Assembly: GCA_037975125.1 (NCBI GenBank)
Contig: CM075853.1
Coordinates: 58,369,591-58,433,590, forward strand
Source of the DNA: Latrodectus hesperus
Taxonomy: Eukaryota; Arthropoda; Arachnida; Araneae; Theridiidae
Direction of reading: 5' to 3'
Length of the DNA: 64,000 nt
Shown here: positions 11,901 through 24,600 of the stretch, piece after piece
How positions within the stretch are numbered: the stretch's first letter is position 1
How the letters are laid out: each line of letters starts with the position of its first letter
The notes under the pieces: generated by a model
Database searches by the model: none
What the model saw: only the letters and a program-made list of their open reading frames with translations
Told to the model about the DNA's origin: nothing
Translations under genes and position numbers: made by a program

Positions 11901-14900
11901 CCTTTTGCCTTACTTGAGAAAGTTGACGAAGAACTTAACTTGAGCAAGATCAGATAATTATAAAAGTAGATTGTAACGACTGGGGTTCGCCTCTTGTTGT
12001 TATACCCGAGCCTGATGGTAGTGTTTGATTATGTGTTGACTATAAAGTAGCTGTAAACCCTCAACTACAAGGTTCACATTATCCAAAGATAGATGAAATA
12101 CTGAATAGTCTTCAAAACTCTAAATTTTTCTGCACTCTAGACTTATTCAAAGCCTATTTACACGTAGTGGTTGATGACGAAAGCAAGGTAATTCAAACTC
12201 TATCTACTCATCAAGGAACTTTTCAAATTAATCGTTTATCTTTTGGCATCAAATCTGCTTCTAGTGAATTCCACAAAATATTAGATCAAATATAAATGAG
12301 TCTATCAGGTGTATCTACATATTTTGACAATATTATAGTACCTGTACTTTTTCAGAAAGCCATGATCATCTGATCGAATGCTTGAGACGTCTTTAAAAAT
12401 TCAACATGCATGTAAATAGTTAAAAATGTCATTTTTTCAAAAACAAAATTTAATATTTAGGCTATGTAATCCAACAAAACGAAAAATCAAAATGCCCAAA
12501 GAAAACAGAAGCCATTATTCATGCTCCGCGACCGAAAAATATTGAAGAATTGAAACGTTTCTTAGGAATGGTTACTTATTATTTTAAATTTATCCCAAAT
12601 GCATCATCTCTGACTTATCCTTTAAGACAGTTTCTAAAGAAAAATAAAAAATTCCACTGGTCTTCTAACTGTGAATCTGCCTTCATTAAATTGAAAAATA
12701 AGATTTCTAGTGATAGGGTTTTGATGCCATACAATCCAAATTTACCCATTGTAGTTGCTTGTGACGCCAGCCCAACAGGCATCACTGGAGTTTTATCCCA
12801 CATAGTAAATGGTATCGAGAAACCAGTAGCCTTTACATCTAGATCCCTAACAATTTCTGAACAAAATTACAGTCAACTAGATCGTGAAGCATTAGCCATC
12901 AAATTTTCAATTCAAAAATTTCATAATTACATCTATGGTAGAGAATTTACACTATTAACTGATAACCGCCCATTATATAGAATTTTTCATCCCGATAGTA
13001 AAATACCTTCTATGACATCATCCCGATTACTAAGACATGCAGCATTTCTTGGTGAGTATAATTATAAAGGCCAACATAGAAAAAGTGAAGAAAATCAGAA
13101 TGTCGATTATCTCTCAAGAGCATCACTAAAACTTAAAGATCCAAATATCTTACAAGACGATGATATTCACTGCCAGACTGTTAACCAAATTTCAACTTCT
13201 TCCATTACGTTTGAGACAATTTCTAAAGAGACAGAGGAGGATCCAGAATTGTCAGTTTTAAAACAAGAACTTTTATCAGGTAACAAATATGATTATGAAT
13301 ATTCATTACAAGATGGAGTAATTTTTAAACGACAGCTAGTGTACATTCCTGAAAAACTTCGAACAGGGATATTAAAAGAACTTCATCACACACATTTAGG
13401 AATAGTCAAAACGGAGAATCTAGCCCGAAGATATTGTTATTGGAAAAACATCGATCGAGATATAAAGCAATTAGTTCGAGAATGTGGAAGTTGTGCAGAA
13501 GTAAAATATAATCCTGAAAAAATATCAAATTATCATTGGGAAGAGCCATCATCAAATTTTGAACGAATACATGTTGACTACTCTGGTCATTTTTTGGGAT
13601 TTCATTTTTTGATAGTAATTAATGCAAGATCAAAATAGCCTGAAGTTAAAATTCAACAAAACTCTCCATCAGCTATTTCAACAATAAGATTATTAAAGGA
13701 TATTTTCAGTGTGCATGGATTGCCTCATGTCCTTGTATCTGACAAAGCATCTATATTTACCTGTACCAAATTTACAGAATTTTGTAAGGAAAAGGGAATT
13801 ATTCATAAGACAATAGCTCTAGGTCATCCTGCAACTAACGAGTTAGCTGAAAGCAATGTAAAATCCCTTAAACAGAAATTAAAGTCAATGTCCAATGAAA
13901 AGAATTCAGTACCCGAGAAGGTAAGAGAAATTTGTTTCATTTTCGAGCAACTCCATTACAATCCGGAAAAACTCCTTCAGGATTGTATCTTGAACGTGAA
14001 ATTCAAATTAAAGGATTTATTATGTCCACCAAGTAAGGGATTCAAATACACATATACTTCACTCACTATTCCAAATCGTAGAATTTTAAGTGTTGGAGAT
14101 CGTGTACTTATGCCAACAATAAGCTATCATGGAAATTTGGCACCGTTAAACAACGAACTGGTAAATTACACTGTTTAATTAAACTCGATGACGGGAAAAC
14201 TATAAAAAGACACATATATCAATTGAGGAAAAGTGAGGTTCCTAAAATTCCAAGAGTTACATTTTCCCCAAAGCCTGATGTCATCTACTCGAGGAAATCA
14301 CTCCCTACTGGAAATCATTTTGACCCCATGCCATCAGAAGTTCGAATTGCAAAGAATCATGGTAAGCTAGTATCTGGTGTTTCTAATGGTTCCGATGCTC
14401 CACGAAGTCTTATTCAAAGATCAGCTAGAATATGACAACCACCACATTATCTATCGGACTACGTAATTTAAGTGTGGGAGAATGTAGTATTCTTAAAAAC
14501 GAAAGTAAGCAGAACACTCTTAGTTTGAGACTATAAGAACGTTTACAAACAGAACAATTCGATAATGTCAATACATATATGTGTGTATAAGTGTATCGTC
14601 CCATTTTTAAATAAAATAATTATTACACTCCGGCTGCTTCAATGAACATTACTATAAAGTACACTACAAGAACTTAGATTGATGTTTTTAATGATGAAGC
14701 ATATATTCTTCAAATTTTGGTTAACTGTACTGCAGAAGCTGATGTCCCAGATTTCTTGAAACAGTTCATGTAGAATTTTATCTACCTAATCTAACTAAGG
14801 TCTTAAAGCACTTGCATCAGAATATAATCAATATAAATAAAAAAATATGTACATGAAATTATGATTTATCATGTGATCATAATTTTTTGGTACTTAAATT

Positions 14901-17900
14901 TAGATAATTATATATTTTCTTATATATTATGAAATGTAGCATAATACAATTTTTAAAATAAAGCAGTATCACCTAGTGTGTACGACATTTTATATCCCTT
15001 CTATGAGTATATTTACTGAAGTCTAAGTATCCAAGAAATTCTTTGTAAAATATTGTGCAAACATCTAATAAAATTTAAATCAAGTGTAAATATCATAAGT
15101 TACTTTGCAAGGAATTACTATAGTTTTGTATCGCCTTTTAAAATTGACATTCTGTGTGCAATGTATTTGTTAATCTATATTTGGAATGTTGTTGCAAAGC
15201 AACAATATTCATCATAATTGAAGAAAGCAAAAAATATTTATGTGAAGATGAGCTACTTATTCATGAACTTTGATTATATAATTTGTTAATGAGTTGTTAA
15301 TGAGAAGATAATTTGTTAATGGTCATCACTAACTAAAAATTGTTCCCGCCCAAAATTTCTTGTTGCCCAACTTTTTTTAATGTGCACTCTAATATAATTT
15401 TTTCTTGAAATATATCAGATGATTAAATGATTAAAAACCCAATGAATGAGAATGAAAAAGAGCATTCAGATATCAAACAAGAAGAAAAAAGAAATAGTGC
15501 TGCAAACCTGAAAATTAAAAAGATTGAAATAATTTTTGAGAAAAATAACAGTGAAATGCTATCTTACATAAAAAAGTGTAGCTTTGAAAGTGAAAAAAAT
15601 AAGATTCTTTGCCTGGTTTTTTTAATCGGTAGAATTAAAAGTGACTTAATTTCAAGTATAAATTTTATTTGCATGTATTTTATGTGTTGAATAGAAAATT
15701 TTTTCTAATAGCACTTTATAAAATGAGAGGAGTTTAATAAAGAAAATTAGTTATAAGATTCAACTATTATATTTTTTAATTTACAAAGTTCTGATTTTAG
15801 AGCTATTTTATCTGTCCCTACAAATTTGTAAAGATAAGCAATATACTGTAATTTAAATGAAGCTTAGTAATTGTATAATTTACTGTTTTAAATTTCCTGA
15901 TACAGAAGTATTTTCTTGCTTTGTCATAATTTGTTAAAATATTTAATTTTTAGTATACAATTTACTCTTCCAATTGTTGGAATTGCCAAAGAGACCAAAT
16001 CATTATTTTACTGGATCAGAATGGATTCATTTTACAGTTTTTAGTCTTTGTGGAAGTTGATGGGAGTTCAATGTTGATTTTCAATTTGCACAAATCTCAA
16101 TTTTATCTCTAAGAACTGTACTAAGAATTTTTATTGGAATTCAATTATTTAAAAGTATCCTGAATAAAAACAAACATAGAGTAGTTGTTTAGTGAATTTT
16201 CGCTTAAGATGAACAATTATACTTTAAATTAATATGTTCTGAGCTTCAGAGTATTTAATTTCTTAGGTGTAGCCAAAAAATTTGATTTCAATTTTAGCTT
16301 TATTTTTCTTGAATTGAAAAAAATATATAATCATTATTTCAGAGTATTTAAACTGAGTTAAAGCAATGAATTTTCTTATGCATTTTTTTATAAAAAGAAT
16401 TTTTAATGCTTTAAAAAATAGTTCTGTTTTATTTATAATTACACTTCCATAAATCTAATATCAGCAATGTAATAATTTTGATAAATTTCAAATAAACTAT
16501 GATAGTATCATTATAAAATTTTAAATGTATTCTGATAAAATTTTTTTTTTATATTCTCCTTGAAAACGTGTATTTTATTTTTTAGCGATAATGAATTTTT
16601 TGACGATGCTTGGTTGGCAAAAATTAAAGCAGATGCTGGTACAAATTGGAGATTAAAAGTAAGTCTGCCAATAATTTTATTTACTGCTATGGTAATTTAC
16701 TACTGAATGCAATAAAACCTCAGCTGACAAAGAAATTATCATTTAATAAACATGTAATGCATAAAGATAATTTCAAATCTTTTAATGCCCTTTTAAAAGT
16801 TGTTTTATTCTGAGTTTATAATATTTGTTTTCAGGTTTTGTTGTAAGAATATAAACCATTACAAAGTGAGATATTTTGTAATCAGGAATTTTTTTTAAAT
16901 CGATTTAATGTGATTGACTCATAGTAAAAGCAGAAAAATAAAAATGTTAGATTCTTTGAAAGACAAGTTTTTGACAAGCTTTAAGTATGACATGTTTCAA
17001 AAGCAAAAAGGTTAGCAGTAGCAGCATGGTACTGATTAATTTTTGCAATACATAATATAAGAATTTAAGATACATGACCTGGAAGAAAAATTTCAGTTTA
17101 TAAAAAATGTATAAAATATAGTAACATTTGACTGGGCATATTAGTAAAAAATGCTAAAGGAAAAGTTCTTCTGAAACTAATGTAAGTATCTGTATTTCTA
17201 TGAAAGTAAAATTAGTATGATTAAATTTTCCAGAGGGATGATTTGACATTTTCTTTTAACCTCTTTTATTGCTAAGTTAAAATTTGTGATCACTAGTGAA
17301 TTATGAGCAAACATATTGAATAGTATAAGATCTGGTTATCACTGTGGGTAAAGAAGCATCAGAGTTTTATACAAAATGTGTATGTTAATAGTTAACTGTT
17401 AATAGATGTTATCATTTTGCAAAGTAGAAATTTGATACTACTGCTGTGCGACATTTTCTGTAAGATTGTGAGTATCCTTAATTTACCTCTGCACTTTAGT
17501 TTGAGATTTATTATTCATGAAAGTTAATGCAGAATATTATGTGACAGGCTATTGTTTAAGCAATTTCCCCATACATTTCAATTTTTGGTATCTAGTTTTA
17601 TTTCAATGATATTATTGTAGTTTGCCATAGTGACAATCTTTGCAGTGGATAATATATGCTCTAGCTGTTTCTGAACAATAATTGAAAAAAAAAATTATTT
17701 ATTTTAGAACATCTATGCATCTTCCACTCTTAGGAAAGTATCAACAGTCTTAGATTGTGCGCCACAGTTATTTTCATTCTATATTATATATGCAGTAGTT
17801 TTGTAGTTCAGATTTTTCCTTTAATGTGACCTGTTTTAATCCTTAACACTTTTTCAAGCTTAAAAGGAAAATAACTGTTTTCGTATATAAGTTAGTGTAC

Positions 17901-20900
17901 AATAGACAAATCGTCCTGTTACATATTTTAAAAGCAGTCAATCATAAACTTATTTAAAAGATTGAAAATTTGCCTTCCCAACATCTTTTAGATATTTCTT
18001 CAATTATAGATTTTAAGAGATGGAAAATAATAATTCAAAAATCATGAACTATAAAGTAATAGTAGTCTCAGCTGCGAATCGCCAAGATTTAGTTACAGGT
18101 TTATCTTGGTGACAAGCAGTAACAATAGTTGAACTTTCTGATATTTTATTTTCTTTTGTATCTCTTGATTATCACTAGGAAACTGTTTTACTGACTATAT
18201 TTCTTCCTGGTATACATCTTTGGAACTGTTTTGCTATGCAGGATGTCCACACTTCTTATTTTATAATGCTTTTTACTCATGGAGATGCTTCTCATTTGTA
18301 TTAGGCAACAAAGCTTTTGCTTTTCAGGGTGATTATTGAAGGAGATAGTTAAAAATATTTTTCTTTCAGCTTTTTCATCATTGTAAATTTTTCATAACTA
18401 TGTGATTGTTGCAAAATATTTTGCTATCATGGGTTTTATGCGATTCATTCATTATACTATATTTCAAGAATGACATCTTTACTGCTAGCATAATGATATT
18501 CTTCATATTTCAAAAACTCTCATATTGATAATGTGTGTGACTAGTAGGTGAATGACACAGAAAATTTATAGGATGTTGAATGTATGTAGTTAGAAGTGGC
18601 CTTTAATTAAAAAATTGATGAGAAATGCATGCAAAACTTAGTTGCTAAGTAATTGTATAATTTTTCGTATATTAAAAAGATACTGCAAACAATAACTTTT
18701 CTATTTTCTGAGAAAAGTAGGAGTATTTTCAAATATTTTGTTAGTCTTTTTTTAAACAAAAATTTCACTTCCTTACAAAAAATGCTTTGATATTATAAAA
18801 TGTCCGTTTTCTAGTTTTGTTTAGTTTTATTTTCATTAATCAGTATTCGAAATGAAAGCACAAAAGGGGTACATCTCACTAATTATAAGTTTTATGCTGA
18901 AATGGTTGCTGAATTGTTTGTGCTCTTGCCTTTGCTTCAACAGTTCTTGGATTTGAATCCTACCTTTTGCTTGGATGTGTGTAGCGATTCCGAATCCACT
19001 TTAAACTATAGGTCCAGTCTTATTAGTACTTGTGTACAAAAATTTCCATTGAGCAAAAAACAAACCAAGGTTTTCTTGATATTCTGAAGGAGATAATTCA
19101 TGGAACTTATAGTTTTGTATGTATACCATGTCAAATGCAGTGAAATAAATGTAAAAAATTTTAAATGATCATAAGTGTGGGAATTGATCTGCTTGTGGAT
19201 TTGCTGATTGAATTCATTTTTACTGTTGTGTTTCTTTGCAAAAGAACAAGAGATTGTAGACATTCTCTGTGCATGTAATGAAAATCAATGTATGATATCT
19301 GTTTAGCGCAATAACCAGAAGTTAAATACTTTTTGTAAATATAAATGACTACAAGGATGTAAATGTCTTTATTAGCAAGTAAGAAATTTTCCGTTCATTA
19401 ACAAAAAGGAATTTGAAATGATATGATTGAAACCTTAACCAGTCTGTTGAAATACAAAAAAAGTAGTCAAGAAAAAGTTTCAGCTTAAGGCAATTACTGT
19501 AAAAAATAAAGATTCTTAGATTTCAGTCTTCTACTGTCATTCAAACAATATGGATTCTGATTGATGACCTCACTTTCTTCCTATATTATTGGTATTTCTA
19601 AGTTATATTTATTCCTCTTTTTAAAATTCATTGATACATATTTGACTTATATTTAAATTGTTTTTCTCAATTACACTGAAATTCAAAATTAATAGAATTT
19701 TTAGTTTTAGTCAATTATCTACAGACTTAAAGGAATGATTTTAAAGAAATTTGATGTGTACATACATTGATAAATTACAAGTAACTATGCAACAGTAATA
19801 AAACACATGCATGATCATGTGTAATACTCATTGTAGTCAGAAGGCATGCAACAGTGATTGTAGAACAGAAGAAAATGGGTTAATAGGAGGTATGGTCAAA
19901 TCCACAAATATACAAGCCTTGCAGAGTAATATCATACTTGAAATGAGGCAGTCTGTAATTTCCTAAGGCAGTTGGACCCCCTTGTTCAGCAACGCTGTTT
20001 TCAGGCCCTGGATGGTTCTTGGAGGAGAATTTTAATTGGTTTAGAATTGCATTTGCCCTTCCCAAAGCCTCCCAGACATGCTGTATAGGGTTAAAGTCTG
20101 GAGATCTGCTTGGCCATTTCATCTGGCGAATATCCACACTTTCTAGAAATTCATCAATCAAAACTCTATGTGCTCTTCCCGTTAGTGTCCATTGAATGAA
20201 CTAGTTGTCAACTATGCTTCTGAAACAATGCATATAAGGCTTCAAGACCTCTTCCCTATTCCTCACAGCAATTGCACTGCCTCTATCAATGAAATGAAGG
20301 GTTATGTAGCTATTTAACATGATGCCTGACTGTATAGTCAAACCTGCAGCTATGATGACATATTTTGTGAACATTGGATGGCAGGTAGCAGGTACCCTGT
20401 TTCTCTCCATATGAACATATGTAGGGAATCTTTTGTTAGGCTGAACTGGGATTCATCAGCCAAGATAACAGCCACATTGATCCATACTCTAATCTCTGTG
20501 CTTTCTGCATCATGCTAAACAGACTCCTGTGTGCAAAAGTGAGCATGACTGAAATCACAGGTAATCTTTGTGCAAAAAACCCTCTCTCATGAAGTCTTTT
20601 GGAAATCATCACTCTTGAAACTTTGGTTTCTGTAGCTGAGTACAAGAGAGCTGAGATTTTGTTGCATCCGAAATACTCCTTGCTAGAATAAAGAAACAAT
20701 GATGATCTTCTCATCATGGCTCTGGGATGACTTTGCCCAGGTTTTCTCTCAATAGATTGACTCTCCTGGAATTGTTGCCATAAGTTGTATGCAACGCTGG
20801 GTGTTGAACTCTCTACAAGTCTGGGCTTGAGACTGGCCTGCTTCAAGCCTCTCCACAATTCTTCATATTATTTCATCATTTAAACATTACTCATTGTAAC

Positions 20901-21634
20901 TCTTACAGTTTGATTTCAATTTATTGGTGCAGAATAAAACAGTAAGAAATTTGGTGAGGTGTGCTAGCGAACTGAAAGCTTGCTTTATAATGCTTGCTAC
21001 TAAAGGATGTTCCTTTATTGGCTCCTCCCACACATATGTAATCATTTACACATTTGGTGTACAGGACTTGCATCTTTATCTTGAAGCAGTAGTTTTATTT
21101 TTCTATCAAGTTTTCAAGAAATTTGACAAAATATTCAAATTTTTTTAGTTTTGAGCTCCAATTTATACTAAAGTCATTTTATAGAATTCGCTTTATTTTA
21201 TAAAATTTTATATATACACTCATGTTATCAAATACTTAATTTTATGTCCTGGACTTCCTTTCATTTTTTTAGTTTCACTGTCCCTGTTGACATAAAAATG
21301 AATTGAGTTTGAATACATTTTGCTGTGTATCTTTTGTTCATCCTTTTTCATATTACATCATTCTTGATGAAGGTTTTCACTGAAAAAACTACTTTGCCAA
21401 TGTTTTTTTTTAAAAAAAAATATAGTGCCCAAATTGCAAAGCACATTATTTTGCATTCAAATTAGAGACTTTCTACCAAAATAGGACTGAATTAAAATCC
21501 TTAAAAAACTTACTTTTGATGAGAAAGTAAAAAGTTATTGTTAAATGTACTAATTCAAAAAATTTATAAAATAAATATTCTGACATTAAAATACAGTTTT
21601 TCTACTTATTTACCTTTTAATGCTTATATATATG

Positions 21635-21695
<61 letters not shown>

Positions 21696-24600
21696 CATAA
21701 GTGTGGATTTTAATTTTAATGTTTATTTAAGTAAGTGTGTGATTAAAATGGTAACACTTTGCCTGTTTCTCTAGAAATAAATGCATAGTAAATCAGCTTT
21801 TGTTGAAATTTTTGTGTAAGCAATTAAGAGGTTACTTGTATTCTAATAAGGTGTAACATTTTAAATCAATAAAAGTTAACTAAATTTATTCAAATAACTT
21901 TTTGCAATATTTAGTAATAAAATACATAATAAAATATATTTTCAGGTTAGCAACTTGAAGAAAATCTTGAAAGGTGTATTGGATTATTATATTGAAGTTA
22001 GTTTTGCCCATTTTAATTTGTTTAATAATTATTTGATTATGTGATTGCAGTAAAAATAATCGCAGCTTATTTTATAAAATTTTAAAAGTAAAATAACTTT
22101 TATTGGAATATTTTTAACTAAATTATTTTTACTTTTTGGTTTATTTAAAACATTAATATTTGTGTTGAATATTATGAATAATTAGTTACTATACCATACA
22201 CTTACATATAGGAAAAGGGAACATAACATTTGTGATTTTATATGTTTAATTGATTGTAAATTCATTTTTGTTAACAATGAATTTATGTGTTTGTTACTTC
22301 TCTTATATGATATTTTACAACAATTAATAATTTTTACATTGTTTTATAGCTCTTATGCAAGAATTATTATGTGTTTTACTTGTGTGTTCTTTATTTTCAG
22401 TGTAATCTTAGTGCCATATTTCATGCATTATGAATTACCTATAAGCATACTCTCATTTTAATTTCAGTTCTGTAATTCTTCTAAATTATTAAATAAAACA
22501 AGCTTTTGTCCAGAATTATGCAGAACTTACTACTCTTTTGTATAAAGTGATTACAGTTATTTAATTTCAATCTTTGTTTAAAAAAAGTCATTTTAATACA
22601 AATAATGATTTTGAAACAGAATATGCTTACTGAATTTGAAGTTTTAAATTAATAAATATACTTACCCTTGAAAAAATACGGGCGCTTTTAGATTGTTATT
22701 TCTTTAACTTCAATTTAAAATTTTATGAATTTGCAGCTTGATGCTGACATGAAGAATAACTTAATATATATATATTTGATGATAGCTCCTATTAAATTAT
22801 TTCTAATTAAAGTTTTTAAGTAAAACATTTAAATGCAAGGTGAGATGAGGTGATAGATGAGGACATGTAGGACATAAAACATCCCAACAATCATGTACTA
22901 TATCTTATTGCTTTTGAGTTTTGGTGGATAAAAAGAAAATCTGCATTGCTTCCTTTGATTCTGAAATAATATTGTAATTAGTGATATTTCAATTAGAATT
23001 ATGCACGAAATAAGTAAACATTTTGAAGAGGAGAAAAAATCCTACAAGTTAACATTTTCATCAGTAAAATTGGATTTAATTGTGAACTACTATTGTTGAA
23101 GCATTTAACCAAATTTATAAATAAATTTACATCTAAGTCATTGGCAGTATCATCAATGCTATTCAATTTACTTCTTTCTAAAATTACCTAAAACTTTCAA
23201 ATAATATTACAATATACTGTATTAATGTTTCAAACAACTTTTGCTGGAAATATGTCACTGAAATACGTGTCTATAAGAAAAGGAAACTGAAAGTGTCACA
23301 ATCAATTTTGATTTCAATTTCCTGACTGCTTTTAATCTATTGTTTAGTCAGGTAAAAGAATAAAAATTTAATTAAAAAAATAACTTATTATGCTATTAAG
23401 TTGGTAAGGAAATTGAGTCAAGGTAATATAAATGTTTTCATGCTTAAAAAATATGCAAAAAAGAAAAAATCCAGTATTTTCTTTATCAGTTATTAAGATG
23501 TAGATTCAAAAGGATGGGTGAAAATTATAGATCCTTGAAACTGGTTATGCACCAAACACTCCTGATAAATGCCTTTGCTTTCTTATTAACCCAAATCACC
23601 ATTGTTCCTTACGCATGTTAAAATCTCAATTGCTGTGTGTATTGCTGAATACTAAGGTTTTACACTATAATAAACTTATTGCTGTAAAAAAAATCATGCT
23701 TTATATGAACTCAAAATCTAAAATATAATGGAATAAGATTTCATGAGATTTAAATGGCTGTAAAATTTTCCTCATTTGCCATATTCATCCCACTTATTAC
23801 TAGTAAGTGTCAAACAAAATGTTAAAGATGTACAGGATTTCTTTTCCTTTTGAAAGTGATTTCAAATCATTCATGTGAAATCATTTAATTAAGCTACTTT
23901 AATGATGCTAAGTATTCCTATTAGATAATGAAAATGACATATAAAAATGTATTGCTTTTCATTTATCCCTGGAACACATGTTTATATTTCAAATCAAGCA
24001 TTCCAAGATAAACATTTCATCTGAATCCTGTCTGGAGTGATGAGTTCTTAATAAAAAAGGGATTTTGTTGGCAACATGATAGCAATTATGTAGATTTAAC
24101 ATACCAACTGAAAATTGACTAATTTATCTAAATTATCTCCGAAAATGATGTGCTAATATCTCATTCCTACTGGCAAAATGTTAAACAATTTTGGCAATCT
24201 GATTGCAGTTATTGAGGTGTTGATGTAGAAAAGTGTTGGTGGTGCTATTTTTTAAGTAATATTTTCACACAGTTTTCAGAAACTCCAACAATTTTATAAG
24301 TGTATCTAAATTTAAATCTTCTCCCATTTGATAAAATATACTTTTCACCTGTGATAGATATTGGTTTCTTTTAAATCTTCATTTTCATTTTTAGAATTAC
24401 CATAACAAAATACTTATAAGACACTTATCCACCTTACATTTTGTGAAAAAAGTTAATGGCCTTAGGAATTAGAGGGCAACTTGTTTCCTTTGGTGACTCC
24501 TATAAAAAGTGAAATTGAAAGTAATAAAAGTGAAAAGATGAAATTTTCTGCATTATACTTACAAAAATAAAAGAATAAACTACAACTGAAGATGAATAAC

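Larger units (their letters stand above)
10974..14673 (+). mobile_element. Ty3/gypsy LTR retrotransposon, Mag-like, defective
   Basis: A 3.69 kb element (10979-14668) flanked by a 5-bp target duplication AGAAC (10974-10978 and 14669-14673). It has two 186-bp LTRs, a polypurine tract (AGTGTGGGAGAA) directly before the 3' LTR, and a gag-then-pol order of RT, RNase H and integrase. The region GTGACGAGGAT just after the 5' LTR is where a primer-binding site should be. Its wording and the RT type suggest the Mag lineage. Gag and RT are separated by only a few dozen bases, so the zinc knuckle and protease are missing. There are many stops. It sits in sense orientation within Hook intron 2. Confidence 0.93.
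7657..16585 (+). other. Hook: Hook intron 2
   Basis: 8929 bp. Holds an AT microsatellite (8888-8973) and the LTR retrotransposon (10979-14668). From 7657 to 8880, 8980 to 10970 and 14680 to 16580 I see only AT-rich sequence with short chance frames. Confidence 0.85.
16659..21945 (+). other. Hook: Hook intron 3
   Basis: 5287 bp. Contains SINE-like family A copy 3, a dead Tc1 transposase gene (19880-20870) and a TA microsatellite 250 bp before exon 4. From 16660 to 18890 nothing is recognisable. Confidence 0.85.

Noticed and set aside
14674..14800. Protein-like words (NDEAYILQILVNCTAEADVPDF) just after the 3' LTR
   Set aside because: Too short and not extendable on either side, including across the retrotransposon; cannot be separated from chance.
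17650..18560. Slightly less AT-rich stretch in intron 3 that might be an old transposon
   Set aside because: No catalytic motif, terminal repeat or stable frame could be read on either strand.
19006..19263. 85-codon - strand frame
   Set aside because: Overlaps a SINE-like repeat and reads as random AT-rich translation.
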